The notes under the pieces were generated by a model. It was given only the letters and a program-made list of their open reading frames with translations, did not search any database and was not told where the DNA came from. From Adineta steineri (lineage: Eukaryota > Rotifera > Eurotatoria > Adinetida > Adinetidae), in assembly GCA_905250115.1 (NCBI GenBank), contig CAJNOI010000080.1, forward strand, positions 124,001 to 188,000: a DNA stretch of 64,000 nucleotides, given 5' to 3'. The stretch's first letter is position 1. Each line of letters opens with the position of its first letter. A program made the position numbers and the translations under genes. Below, one piece after another: positions 52,411 to 64,000 of this stretch.

Positions 52411-53430
52411 CTGTTAATAAAAGAAAAATTATACAGTATCTTTCTAAAATTACAGACCTGTTTTAATTACATGCAATAAAAGAATTAATATAGTGACATA
52501 TTCACGCCACAGCATACAGAATTGACGTTGATATTATTTAATATATGATGGTATCAAATAAAAACTAAACTATTCACTCAATTCATACTATTCTTTTTTT
52601 ATGAATGATATATACAAAACTAAATCTCGAGATGACGAAATATCAGTTTGTCAGTTTTCGGTAGGCTAGATGAAACTCTCTTTAAATGATCAATTACTAG
52701 TGACATCTATCTGATTATTTTATTTTTTTAAAATATCATTATAGAATATGAAAATAAGTAAATTTTTTAAAAAGATCTCATAGAAATATAAATAAAGGAA
52801 AAAAAATATTTTAATAGAATTTACTCATTTTAAATAATAAGCAAGAAGAGGATATACATTCGACAATAATGGTTAACAAGGGTCAGTTATAACTATATAG
52901 CTTACTCAAAAGACATCTGCATAAGCAATTCTATTGACATATTAATCATACAATCAATAGAAAATATTCTCTAGATATAAACACACATACATATTCATAT
53001 ATACATTCTAGAGTTGTTTTAATAACAAATTTTCTTTTAATGATAAGAGTACATTTTAAATCTATTAAAAGTGTCATCCTATCGTAGAGTAAGTTTATTC
53101 CGTTTCATAAAGGCTATTAAATCTTTAAAAACAAAATCAACCCAGCACGTATTTATCTTTTTGCTGTTCTCCTATTTTTCAATATTTTGTATCACTAGGC
53201 ATGAATTGTTTGTACGCGACATAACTTATTTTTTTTTTGTGAGTGTCCTACTTATATTGCTTGATCTTAGTAACCTATAATTATATTGATATTTAATGGA
53301 ATGACGTTTCAATTGCTGATAGTTTTTATAAAAATATGAAATTTATTTTTATATATTCAATTAATTACAGATCCATTGTTCTTTTTTTCTTCCATTGCTC
53401 TGGTTGGCCATTGTCACCGTCCGACTATTG
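52411..53430. other. Intergenic, upstream of casein kinase II alpha
   Basis: About 1 kb, AT-rich, with no supportable coding exon. It should contain the CSNK2A promoter. A possible acceptor TTAATTACAG (53361-53370) precedes the 5' leader. Confidence 0.5.
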
Positions 53431-55625
<2,195 letters not shown>

Positions 55626-56397
55626 ACGAAAAACTAATATAAATATATATATCACCGTTATTGTTTTTCCATCGGAAATGATTATAATATGCTGCTATTA
55701 GACGATCTTCTTCTTTTTTTTCTGTTTTCTTTTTTTTTTGTTGGTTATTTGATGGTCACTTTACTGTCGTCATTGTCTTTCTTCTGTTGTTCTTTTCTTT
55801 CGTTTTCTCTTTTTTTTTTTTTACTTCAAACGTTCTTTGTAGCAGTATGAGCGTTTCCAAAAACAAAAATGAATGGTGATCATAAAAAAACATATTTGTT
55901 TGTCTATGCATAATGATGGAAATATAAAACATTTGTCGTTTCTTTTCTTTTTTTCTTCTTTTTTTTTCACTGATCATCATTTCTCTTGCCGTGTGAAAAA
56001 TAACCTTGTTTATCTAGGAGAACTTTTTACATATTATTATAAATCTATATATATATATATATATAAATATATATTTTTTTTGTCTTCTTCTCATCTGTAA
56101 CAGACAACAAACGTGGGTTAGCGAAAATTTCATATGGCAAAGAGATGCAAAAAAAAAATTTTTGTGTTTGTTCGTTATTTGTTTGTTCTTCTTCTGCTTG
56201 ACTTGTCTTTTTTTTCTCTTCTTTAGTTCAAATGATGTTACAAAGAGCATTTTTTTTCCTTCTTTTCTTTGCATATGCGTACTATATATAAAAACAAAAA
56301 CGAAAAAAAAAAAATCTATCCAAGAAACAAACTTTAAAAAAAAACCAAATCTCGTGATTGTCTCAATTCTTTGTAGATTTTTTGTTAATTGATTCTC
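55626..56397. other. Intergenic, T-rich
   Basis: About 770 bp between CSNK2A and the sorting nexin. Contains pyrimidine-rich tracts and a TA run (56046-56065). ORFs here are low-complexity on either strand. Confidence 0.6.
56046..56065. repeat. (TA)n microsatellite
   Basis: About ten TA units. Confidence 0.85.
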
Positions 56398-58027
56398 ATG
56401 TCGAATGATCTGGAACATCGTAGTTCACCACCTGATTTTGGTGATGATGAAATGAAAGATGATGATCAAATGTTTAAATCAGCTACATTACCGGTTACCG
56501 ATGATATTCCATTAAGTGAAGATGATGAAGAAGATGAAAATCCATTTGGTGAACCATCTGTAAGTAAAAAAGCATCAACAAATATTAATGAATTATCTAC
56601 AAAAAATGATACACCATTAACTATTCCATCTGTAACACCTATTGCTGTATTAGAATCACCACCAATGAAACAAGATAATCAATTCTTTCCAAGTGATACC
56701 GGTATTAACTCAATAGAATCAAGTACACAACCGGTATATGAAAATCAATCTTCGGCAATCTCAAAACCTATAACAAATGAAAATATTAGTACAACTAAAC
56801 CAATACAAAAACCAAAAGAAGATCATAATATTGAAATAACTGTTAATGATCCTACAAAAGTTGGAGAAGTATGTATATTTATTTATTCCTATTGAATGTA
56901 TATATGTATATTATTCTTAGGGTATGTCATCATATATGACATATCGTATAACAACAAAAACATCATTATCAATGTTTAAACAAAAGGAATTTTCAGTCAA
57001 TCGTCGTTTTAGTGATTTTCTTGGTTTACATACAAAACTTGTTAGTAAACATCTTCAAATGGGTGTTATTATTCCATCACCACCTGAAAAAGATTCATTA
57101 TCAATGGCTAAAGTTAAAATTTCCAAAGATGAAGGCATACCAACAGATTTTATTGATCGTCGTCGTTCACAATTAGAACGTTATTTAAATCGTTTAGCAC
57201 ATCATGATAAATTAATTCAAGATCCAGATTTTCGTGATTTTATTGAAATGTCATCTGATTTACCTAAATCAACAAGTACACAAGCATTAAGTAGCGCTGG
57301 TGTTCTACGTGCATTATCAAATATAACAAATCAAGTTACAAAATTAACAACAAAAACAAGTGAACAAGATCAATGGTTCGAAGAAAAACATACATTTATA
57401 CTTGATTTACATACAAATTTCAAACAATTATTTAATCATTTCAATACATTATTTACTCAACGTAAAGAAGCTGGACAAGCATTAAAACTATTATCAACAT
57501 CATTAAATCATCTAGCAACTATTGAAGAACATACATTATTATCAAGTGCTTTAATTGAATTAGCTAATGTTGAAGAAAAAATTGAACAAATAAATATTGA
57601 TCATTCATTAAAAGAATATACTTTAATAAGTGAATTAATTAAAGAATATATTTCATTATTAGAAATGGTTCAATTAGCATTTCAAGAACGTATTAAATTA
57701 CATCAACAATGGTTAACTGCTGAAGATACATTAAAGAAAAAACGTGAAGCAAAACTAAAATTAGAACAAACAGCGAAAAATGTTGATAAATTACCTCAAG
57801 CTGAAATGGAAATCAATGAATGGGATGGTAAAGTTATACGTGGTAAAGAAGAATTTGAACGTATATCAACATCAATTAAACAAGAATTAGAAAATTTTGA
57901 ACAAACACGTATTGATGATTTTAAACAAGGTATACAATTATATTTCCAACAATTATTAGAACAACAAGAAAAAATTTTAGAAATTTGGGAAAGTTATTTA
58001 CCAGAAGCAAATAAAATAAATTTATAA
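56398..58027 (+). CDS. SNX2: Sorting nexin 1/2 (PX-BAR, retromer/ESCPE-1)
   Basis: Two exons (56398-56868, 56921-58027) give 525 aa. The acidic disordered N-terminus contains DDIPLSEDDEEDENPFGEPS with an NPF motif. The PX domain (about 160-270) has VNRRFSDFLGL (the RR(Y/F)SDF phosphoinositide motif), IIPSPPEK and RRRSQLERYLNRL. The BAR domain (about 320-525) is rich in coiled-coil helices, ending EIWESYLPEANKINL. SNX1/2 form dimers with SNX5/6 on endosomes and drive tubule formation for cargo retrieval. The extended N-terminus and length fit SNX1/SNX2 rather than SNX5/6. Choosing between SNX1 and SNX2 is arbitrary. An acceptor-like TTCTTTGTAG lies upstream of the ATG. Confidence 0.9.
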
Positions 58028-58258
58028 ATTTGAATTCTTTTTTTCCTCGAACGACACAATTTGTGATTATAATCTTATTCGCGGCGCATTTTACTTCTAG
58101 AGTTTTAAAGTTATATGATATACTAATTGTTAAACAAATTTTTGCTTATTATTTTTCTTTTTCTCTCATTTTATTTCTCATTTAAATATTCTATCTGATT
58201 CATTCCATGCTTATATATTTAAGAAAAAAAAAAAACAAGAACAGAATTTTATTTGTAG

Positions 58259-59362
58259 ATGTATTTCATATATTTATTAATAATATTGATTAGTTTAATT
58301 ACACAAATTCTTGCTCAACAAAGTTCTGTCCAAATACAAAAAATTGAAGCTGATCCACCAAATCCAAATGTTGGTGAAGGTTTAAAAATTCGTTGTTTTT
58401 TAATTAATGTTGATCCATTTGCACAATATCCAACACAAGTTTTATGGAGTATACGAAGATTTAGTCAAGATAGAGATTTTCGTATATTAGCATATGGTGG
58501 TTCTGTTCGTGATACATTAAGTGGTCGTGTAAGTGCACGAAAAGAATCGGAAGAAGTCTATGAAATTGTTTTTCGTCCTGTACAAGAATCTGATTCAGGT
58601 GTTGTTCGTTGTGAATTAGCAAATACGGAAGCACAAGTACGTCTTGAACAAACAATTAATGTTCTTGTACCACCATCAATTGTTTATATAACTGCTGATG
58701 TTCAAGTACGTGCTGGTGATCCAGTTACACTTGAATGTCGTGCACAAGGAAATCCTCCACCATTACTTATGTGGATAAGACAAGGTCAAGAATATCCAAC
58801 ATCATATAGTGGAATATATACAATTGAAAGTGTTAGTAAAGATGATCGTGGTTTATATAAATGTGTTGCTGAACAACAAACCGGACAAAAATTAACAGCA
58901 GAAAATTATGTTAATATATTTGTTGATTTTGATCCAACAGTTATATGTGATCAAATTATTGTTGAGCAAGTACCGAATATAAATGCTGATGCTGAAATAA
59001 CATGTTTAGCTGAAGCATATCCAATGAATGTTTTAAAATGGGAATATTCTCAAGGTAATACAAATGTTCGTCGTGCTATTTCAACTGGTGCAAAATATCG
59101 TATTGATACAAATGTTGCATCGGATTCAATTGATAGTCGTTATGGTAGTCGTTTAATTATAAAAAATGTTGATGCAAATGATTTTGGAAAATATACATTA
59201 ATTGTTATGGATGAAAGTAAACGACAAGCTAGTGCTTGGTCAGAATTACGACCTAGTTCTTATATTCGACCATTTAATCATTCAATTTCATTCTTCCATT
59301 TTTATTCGTATTTTTTGATATTTTTATGTCTGATTGTAAATATCTTTTTTATAATGATCTAA
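58259..59362 (+). CDS. Ig-domain cell-surface protein, three Ig domains
   Basis: A single exon, 367 aa. Signal peptide MYFIYLLIILISLITQILAQ. Ig1 (about 25-130) has KIRCFLINV and GVVRCELANT with the Cys pair. Ig2 (about 140-225) has VTLECRAQGNPPP and GLYKCVAEQ, an I-set pattern. Ig3 (about 226-330) has AEITCLAEAYPMN but GKYTLIVMD, where the second Cys is missing (YTL in place of YxC). A C-terminal hydrophobic run (FHFYSYFLIFLCLIVNIFFI) fits a GPI signal or transmembrane helix. It resembles lachesin/IgLON-type adhesion proteins, but orthology is not certain. TTTATTTGTAG directly abuts the ATG. The gene lies 231 bp after the SNX stop. Confidence 0.85.
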   Translation: MYFIYLLIILISLITQILAQQSSVQIQKIEADPPNPNVGEGLKIRCFLINVDPFAQYPTQVLWSIRRFSQDRDFRILAYGGSVRDTLSGRVSARKESEEVYEIVFRPVQESDSGVVRCELANTEAQVRLEQTINVLVPPSIVYITADVQVRAGDPVTLECRAQGNPPPLLMWIRQGQEYPTSYSGIYTIESVSKDDRGLYKCVAEQQTGQKLTAENYVNIFVDFDPTVICDQIIVEQVPNINADAEITCLAEAYPMNVLKWEYSQGNTNVRRAISTGAKYRIDTNVASDSIDSRYGSRLIIKNVDANDFGKYTLIVMDESKRQASAWSELRPSSYIRPFNHSISFFHFYSYFLIFLCLIVNIFFIMI

Positions 59363-59516
59363 ATGAGAAAAACATTTTTTCTTTTCTCATTGTATATATA
59401 TATTAATGTGACTTTTTTTCTGTGCTTTTTTTTTTACATATATTGATACAATAGTTTAAATATAGTTGCTTATTAATAAAATATTGATAGAATTTAAAAA
59501 GAAAGAAAATTCATGA

Positions 59517-60437
59517 TTAAAGTACTCCAAGTGTATAAATATCATTATACCATCCATTATCATGCCATCCACCAAATAACCACATATATCCATTATATAA
59601 AACTGCACTATGTCCTTCTCGTGCTGATGGAACATTTTTTTGTAATTTTAATTGTTGCCATTGATGTGTTTGAAGATTAAGTACAAATAATTCATTACTT
59701 CGTTGTATACCAACATAACCTCCAAACATATAAAGATTTTCATTCGATAAAATACAACTATGACGACCACGTTTAGCTGGAATAACACGAGAACTATCAC
59801 TATATTTTAATTCTGTCCATTCTAATGTATTAAAGTTAAATGAATGACAATCATTAAATTTTCCACAACCTAAACCGCATACAATATAAAGATGATCATT
59901 ATATATATGTGCACCACCATATGAACTTCGACGTGGTGGTGGATTTATTTGATTAACAATAAACCATTGATTTGTTTTAAATGAAAAACGATGCATATCA
60001 TTAAATTTATTATCACCAATTCCACCAAATAGATACATCGAATTTTTATAAACAACAACTGAATGTGCACTACGTGCACGTGGTGAATTTGAACATGGAA
60101 CAATTTCCCATTCATTTCGATCAAATATATATCTATACATATCATTTAATTTTCCTGATGAATCCCATCCACCAAAAATATACATCATATTATCATAAAT
60201 ACAAGCACTATGTTTCAAACGTTTGGTTGGTAATGTTGATTCATCTTTAGGCTTAATTTCTGTCCATTGATATGTATCAAAATCAAATTTAAATAAATCA
60301 TTATATCGATGTTTACCTAAACCACCAAATATATACATAGAATTATTATAAATAACGGCACTATGACCACTACGCGATTCAGGTCGTGCACCGTTTGTTT
60401 CAATTCGTGTCCATTGAAGTTCTTCATTCGCCGACAT
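59517..60437 (-). CDS. Kelch-repeat protein, six-bladed propeller
   Basis: A single exon, 306 aa, almost entirely kelch repeats. Six copies of the 'HS...Y...MY(I/L)FGG' core are visible: HSAVIYNNSMYIFGGLG, HSACIYDNMMYIFGGWD, HSVVVYKNSMYLFGGIG, GAHIYNDHLYIVCGLG (GG replaced by CG), HSCILSNENLYMFGGYV and HSAVLYNGYMWLFGGWH. There is no BTB, F-box or signal peptide. Most similar in style to LZTR1/Kelch-domain-only propellers that act as protein scaffolds or adaptors. Its ATG is 187 bp downstream of the SLC18 stop on the same strand, close enough for joint transcription. The partner is unknown. Confidence 0.9.
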   Translation of the reverse strand: MSANEELQWTRIETNGARPESRSGHSAVIYNNSMYIFGGLGKHRYNDLFKFDFDTYQWTEIKPKDESTLPTKRLKHSACIYDNMMYIFGGWDSSGKLNDMYRYIFDRNEWEIVPCSNSPRARSAHSVVVYKNSMYLFGGIGDNKFNDMHRFSFKTNQWFIVNQINPPPRRSSYGGAHIYNDHLYIVCGLGCGKFNDCHSFNFNTLEWTELKYSDSSRVIPAKRGRHSCILSNENLYMFGGYVGIQRSNELFVLNLQTHQWQQLKLQKNVPSAREGHSAVLYNGYMWLFGGWHDNGWYNDIYTLGVL

Positions 60438-60624
60438 TTATTATCTGAATATATTATATTTTGTTTTTGTCTAGTTCTTTTATACTCTTATCATTTGTTA
60501 ATTTATAATACTCCTACACTTTTTCGCGGAGTCTTTACGCATAAAACAAGAGAAAAAAAAGAAGAAAATTCTATGTTCTTGTTGTTTTTTTTGTCTAAAT
60601 TAATACAGTTGCTGTTGTTAAATA

Positions 60625-62773
60625 TCAATAACCACTATCATTGTCAATTGATTTGCTACGTGCATAAGAAAATGAACTATGATTTTCATTCATAATTAAT
60701 GACTAAAAGATAAAAGTATGTTAATTCGATATACATATATATATTCATATTTATTTACCATTTTTTCATCTTTTGCTGGTGGATTTCGTAGAAAGAACAT
60801 TAAAGGTGCATAGCAAAGACAAATAAATGCAATCGTATACAGCATACAACGAAAACCAAATGCATGTACGATAAAACCACTCATTGCAGGACCTAAAACA
60901 ATAAGAATTGTATTTTAGAATTAAACAAAAACGACAAATTTTATCATTTACCTATTGCAAAACCAAGACAAAATGCAACATCGGCAATGGCATAAACACT
61001 TCCATATACAGATGCATGACGTAAATCAACTAAATAACCCATTGTTGGCATCATTGATGAATCAACCATACCAATAGCAAAACCAAGTATACCATTTGGA
61101 ATAATTAGACCATAGATACTTGTAGCCATTGGTACACCAATTAAAGCAACAGATATAAGTATCATACCAATCATGCAACATAACCATCTAAAAATAATAT
61201 TGAAGAATATAAAGAAAAAACTAAAAATTTATTTCTATATACCTTCCCATTTTATGAGCCATTGGTCCAAATAGATTCGTACCAATTAAATATGAAATTG
61301 AAGCAGGTAAAAATGCAGCTCCTTAATTTTTTGAAAGAATTTCCAAAAATTAAGAATTTAACTAAAATAAATCAATTTACCTTGTTGGAATTCGCTTGCT
61401 CTCATTGTTGTCATCATCCAAATGGGTAATGATGGTTCCATCATTGCAATTCCAACATTACCAAATGTAATTGCACCTATTTTATTATAAATAAAACAGA
61501 ATGATTAATTTATTTTTTTTCTTTACCAGCAGCAACAAGAATATATGGATCTTTAATAAGTGTTTTCAAAGAAGCCCCTTCTACTGGTTCACCAGATACA
61601 CCAGGTTGTAATACAGATAATTGTAATACTATTTATTCAATAATTATTAATGAAATAATTCAAAAAATAAATTCTTACTTCCATCAAATAAGCCTAGTGC
61701 TGCTAAAACTAAAAATGGTGATGCTTTACCAACATATTCATACATAAATCCTCCAAATGGTGGACCAACTAAAAGAAACAATTCAAATGAAATAATTCTA
61801 ATAGAAAACTGTACCTAATACACCAAGTGCCAATCCACCTAATGCAGTTCCCATTGCTTTACCTCGTTCTTCATCATCCGGATAACGATCAGCTAACATT
61901 CCAAGTCCTAAATAAATTACCGTAAACATTTTCTATTCATTTTTATTTTTGTATTTATCTACCTGATACACTCGAACAAGCAGATCCAATACCTTGTATT
62001 GCACGAGCAAGAAATAATAAACCAAAACTTTTACTAAAAACAAACGCTAGAAAAGCAATAGCATGTATATATGTCTAGATATCATTAAAATTCTTACTAA
62101 GAGTTGATACAAACATAATAACGAATCCAGAAAACATTGGCAAACTATAACCCACTCTATAATATATTAAAGAAAATACATAATTAGATTAATATTTTTT
62201 TTTCTTTTATTACCGATTTGTTAATGGCCCAATAAATGGATTTGTTAGTAATTGAACGAAAGCTTTTGATGCAAACATAACTCCAACCCATCGATTTTCC
62301 TTTTTGTGAAAAATGAGAAGATAAATAATTATCTTTATTTTTTGAATAATTCATACATTTTCTAAAATTATTGTTCGTTGTTTATTTTCGATTTCTGTTT
62401 TATTCATAGCCCAATCAACTGTCCAATTACAAGATGTACGAAGTATTTTTCGAAATTGAAATGGATGACGAACAAAATAACTTCGATGTCGAACAAGTTC
62501 ATCATTAGAACAATTTTTAGCTAGAAATTTGTATGTTTCATCCATGGGTGATTTAGGATTTTGAAGATGATAAAGATAATCAGGAATAATAGGTACTTTT
62601 TAAATAGACAACAATAAAAAAATTATTCAATTCTATGAATTAAACTTACCAATAGTAGTTAAAAGCATATTATCAAGAAATAAAGCAACAAAGACAATAA
62701 ATAAAATAAGTACACGTGATGAACGCCATTTAAACCAAAATTCTCTTAGAGAATGAATTGTTAAATCCGGCAT
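60625..62773 (-). CDS. SLC18A2: Vesicular monoamine transporter-like (SLC18, MFS)
   Basis: About thirteen exons from [20 protein letters not shown] (62773) to [24 protein letters not shown] residues ending at 60625. TM1 has [20 protein letters not shown] with the conserved Asp. The large luminal loop has Asn-glycosylation sites (NCSN, NWT, NKT). [20 protein letters not shown] and FIGPLTNR follow. The late-helix signatures [20 protein letters not shown] and [11 protein letters not shown] carry the conserved Asp pair. [17 protein letters not shown] matches VMAT more than VAChT. It loads monoamines into synaptic vesicles using a proton gradient. VMAT versus another SLC18 is moderately certain. 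Confidence 0.9.
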
Positions 62774-63875
62774 ATTTAATTTCAATGATGATGATGATGT
62801 TGTTCTGTCTGTTTAACTAAAGAAGAAATAAGAAATCTAACTGATCTCTTGTTGTTGTTTTTTAATTATATGATAGAATGGGAAAATAAATGATCAATAT
62901 GTGTCATAAAATGATCAACACAATATGGGACAAAAGATTTCTAAGTGGATTTTTAACCTGAGTGTACACATAAAGAATAGAAATAAAAGAAGAGAAAAAG
63001 AAAAATGATGATGATGATGATGATGATCATAAGTGTTTGCTTGTTTGCTAACTTTTCTGAATTTGCTTATATTCTTTATGATCGATAGATGGGTTTCCGG
63101 TGAGACCACAAATCTTGTCAAAGTTTGGACCGATGTCGTTGCTTTCTTTTTTTTCTCCTTTTTGACCGACAAAATCTCGTTTAACGTATTTATCGATATA
63201 ATTGTTCTATCGTGTTCCTTGTCTTCGTTCTGTTTCATATATATAAATATATATATATAGTCATTAGAAAACACGTTGCACTGAGATTGCAATTATTCCC
63301 TCTCTTGTTCAAGACGATGATTTAGTATTTATAGATTCATTGACAAAGAGAAAGAAATATCGAGAGAAGGCATAAATATAAGAAAAGAAATGTCAAATAC
63401 AGACCTATTTACACACGTCAAAATTAAAGTAAGAAAAAATAGACGAATTGACAATGTACTTCCAAATAAATTTTATTTGTTCCGTTTCAATATGTGACAA
63501 GCGATGACAATGACGTCTTTAAATCAATCTGTTATTTAAATGCATACTATTTTAATAAGAGAAAGTGGATAAGAAATTTTCTTTAGTATGTTTTTCTTTT
63601 CCCCGAATCGGTTCAATAGAGTACAAACACGCACATATAGATAACGTAACATTAATGTAAAAATAAATTTCATGTAAATTATTAATCACGAATAGTAAAA
63701 ATAGACAGACGATAATATTTAAATATTTCTCAAAGACATTTTCAAGATCTTAAAAATATGTCTAAACTTGATTTATTATTTATTTTTACTACATTAAATA
63801 GATTGTTACTAAATTTGATTAAAAACAATTTTCTCTGATAGTACACTATAAATTTTTTTGAATTTTATGATTCTC
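62774..63875. other. Intergenic, upstream of SLC18
   Basis: About 1.1 kb, AT-rich, with a GAT trinucleotide run (63005-63027) and a TA run near 63240-63258. Coding-like readings are low-complexity. No gene. Confidence 0.55.
63005..63027. repeat. (ATG)n trinucleotide repeat
   Basis: About seven ATG units on the plus strand, giving poly-His/Asp/Met readings that explain the spurious ORF there. Confidence 0.85.
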
Positions 63876-64000
63876 TAGTTGATTTTCCCGAATCTATGAA
63901 TTCAAATTTGTTTCCCAGCAAAAAACCGCTAATGATTTTCAAGTACTTAGAAAATACTGGTCAGATTCATATAGGCATTTCTAGAATATTCTTCAAAAAA
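63876..64000 (+). repeat. Interspersed repeat family B, copy 2, running off the window
   Basis: TAGTTGATTTTCCCGAATCT, ATGAATTCAAATTTGTTTCC, GATTTTCAAGTACTTAGAAA and ATAGGCATTTCTAGAATATT recur from copy 1 at 25579-25722 in the same order and strand. Confidence 0.85.

Noticed and set aside
53071..53280. 69-codon ORF upstream of CSNK2A
   Set aside because: AT-rich hydrophobic reading without a domain.
62915..63292. 125-codon minus ORF with a poly-His run
   Set aside because: The His run is the antisense reading of an ATG trinucleotide repeat; no further support.

Overview
This is a eukaryotic nuclear window, very AT-rich, with dense multi-exon genes on both strands. Introns are mostly 45-70 nt with GT..AG ends. 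The best guess for the source is a bdelloid rotifer (Rotaria/Adineta type). Three things point there: a gene joining an ADP-ribosyltransferase domain to kinesin-light-chain-like TPRs (a family strongly expanded in bdelloids), C/A-rich tracts resembling the bdelloid telomere unit TGTGGG, and intron and codon style. The species assignment is inference. No tRNA, rRNA or CRISPR array was recognised.

Layout. 0-6 kb: 3' part of a C2H2 zinc-finger gene (+), then a cluster of small inverted-repeat elements, then UBR7 (-). 6-8 kb: CCT8 (-). 9.6-18.1 kb: four + strand genes, namely ARL13B, a small secreted/GPI-type protein, a RING-finger protein and an LRR protein. 18.3-26.3 kb: Hsc70 and AP-1 gamma-adaptin, both -. 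28.6-30.6 kb: a CCDC85-like coiled-coil gene (+) and an unidentified Thr-rich protein (-). 32-37.8 kb: a tight - strand run of M14 carboxypeptidase, SLC35F6 and an SLC46-like MFS transporter. 40.1-41.9 kb: a broken ADP-ribosyltransferase/TPR gene (+). 42.5-51.2 kb: an LRR protein and exportin-1 (-). 53.4-60.4 kb: casein kinase II alpha, sorting nexin 1/2 and an Ig-domain protein (+), then a kelch protein (-). 60.6-62.8 kb: a vesicular monoamine transporter (SLC18, -).

Most genes are conserved housekeeping functions: folding, ubiquitin reading, vesicle coats, nuclear export, signalling, cilia. They do not form one pathway. The accessory content is the ART/TPR pseudogene, an orphan coding exon near 52.3 kb, two elements with 8-bp target duplications (hAT-like MITEs), several foldback elements, and two repeat families each present twice in the window. 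Long introns are the exceptions, and several of them carry these insertions.

Gene-structure points of interest: Hsc70 has its last three codons (the end of the EEVD motif) on a tiny terminal exon; the carboxypeptidase contains a predicted 7-nt microexon; the MFS gene has a predicted 14-nt microexon; exportin-1 appears to have Ser instead of the drug-reactive Cys in the NES groove; and many genes have a splice-acceptor-like AG just before the ATG, which would fit spliced-leader trans-splicing. Exon joins were worked out by eye from reading frame, splice sites and remembered family sequences, without transcript data.
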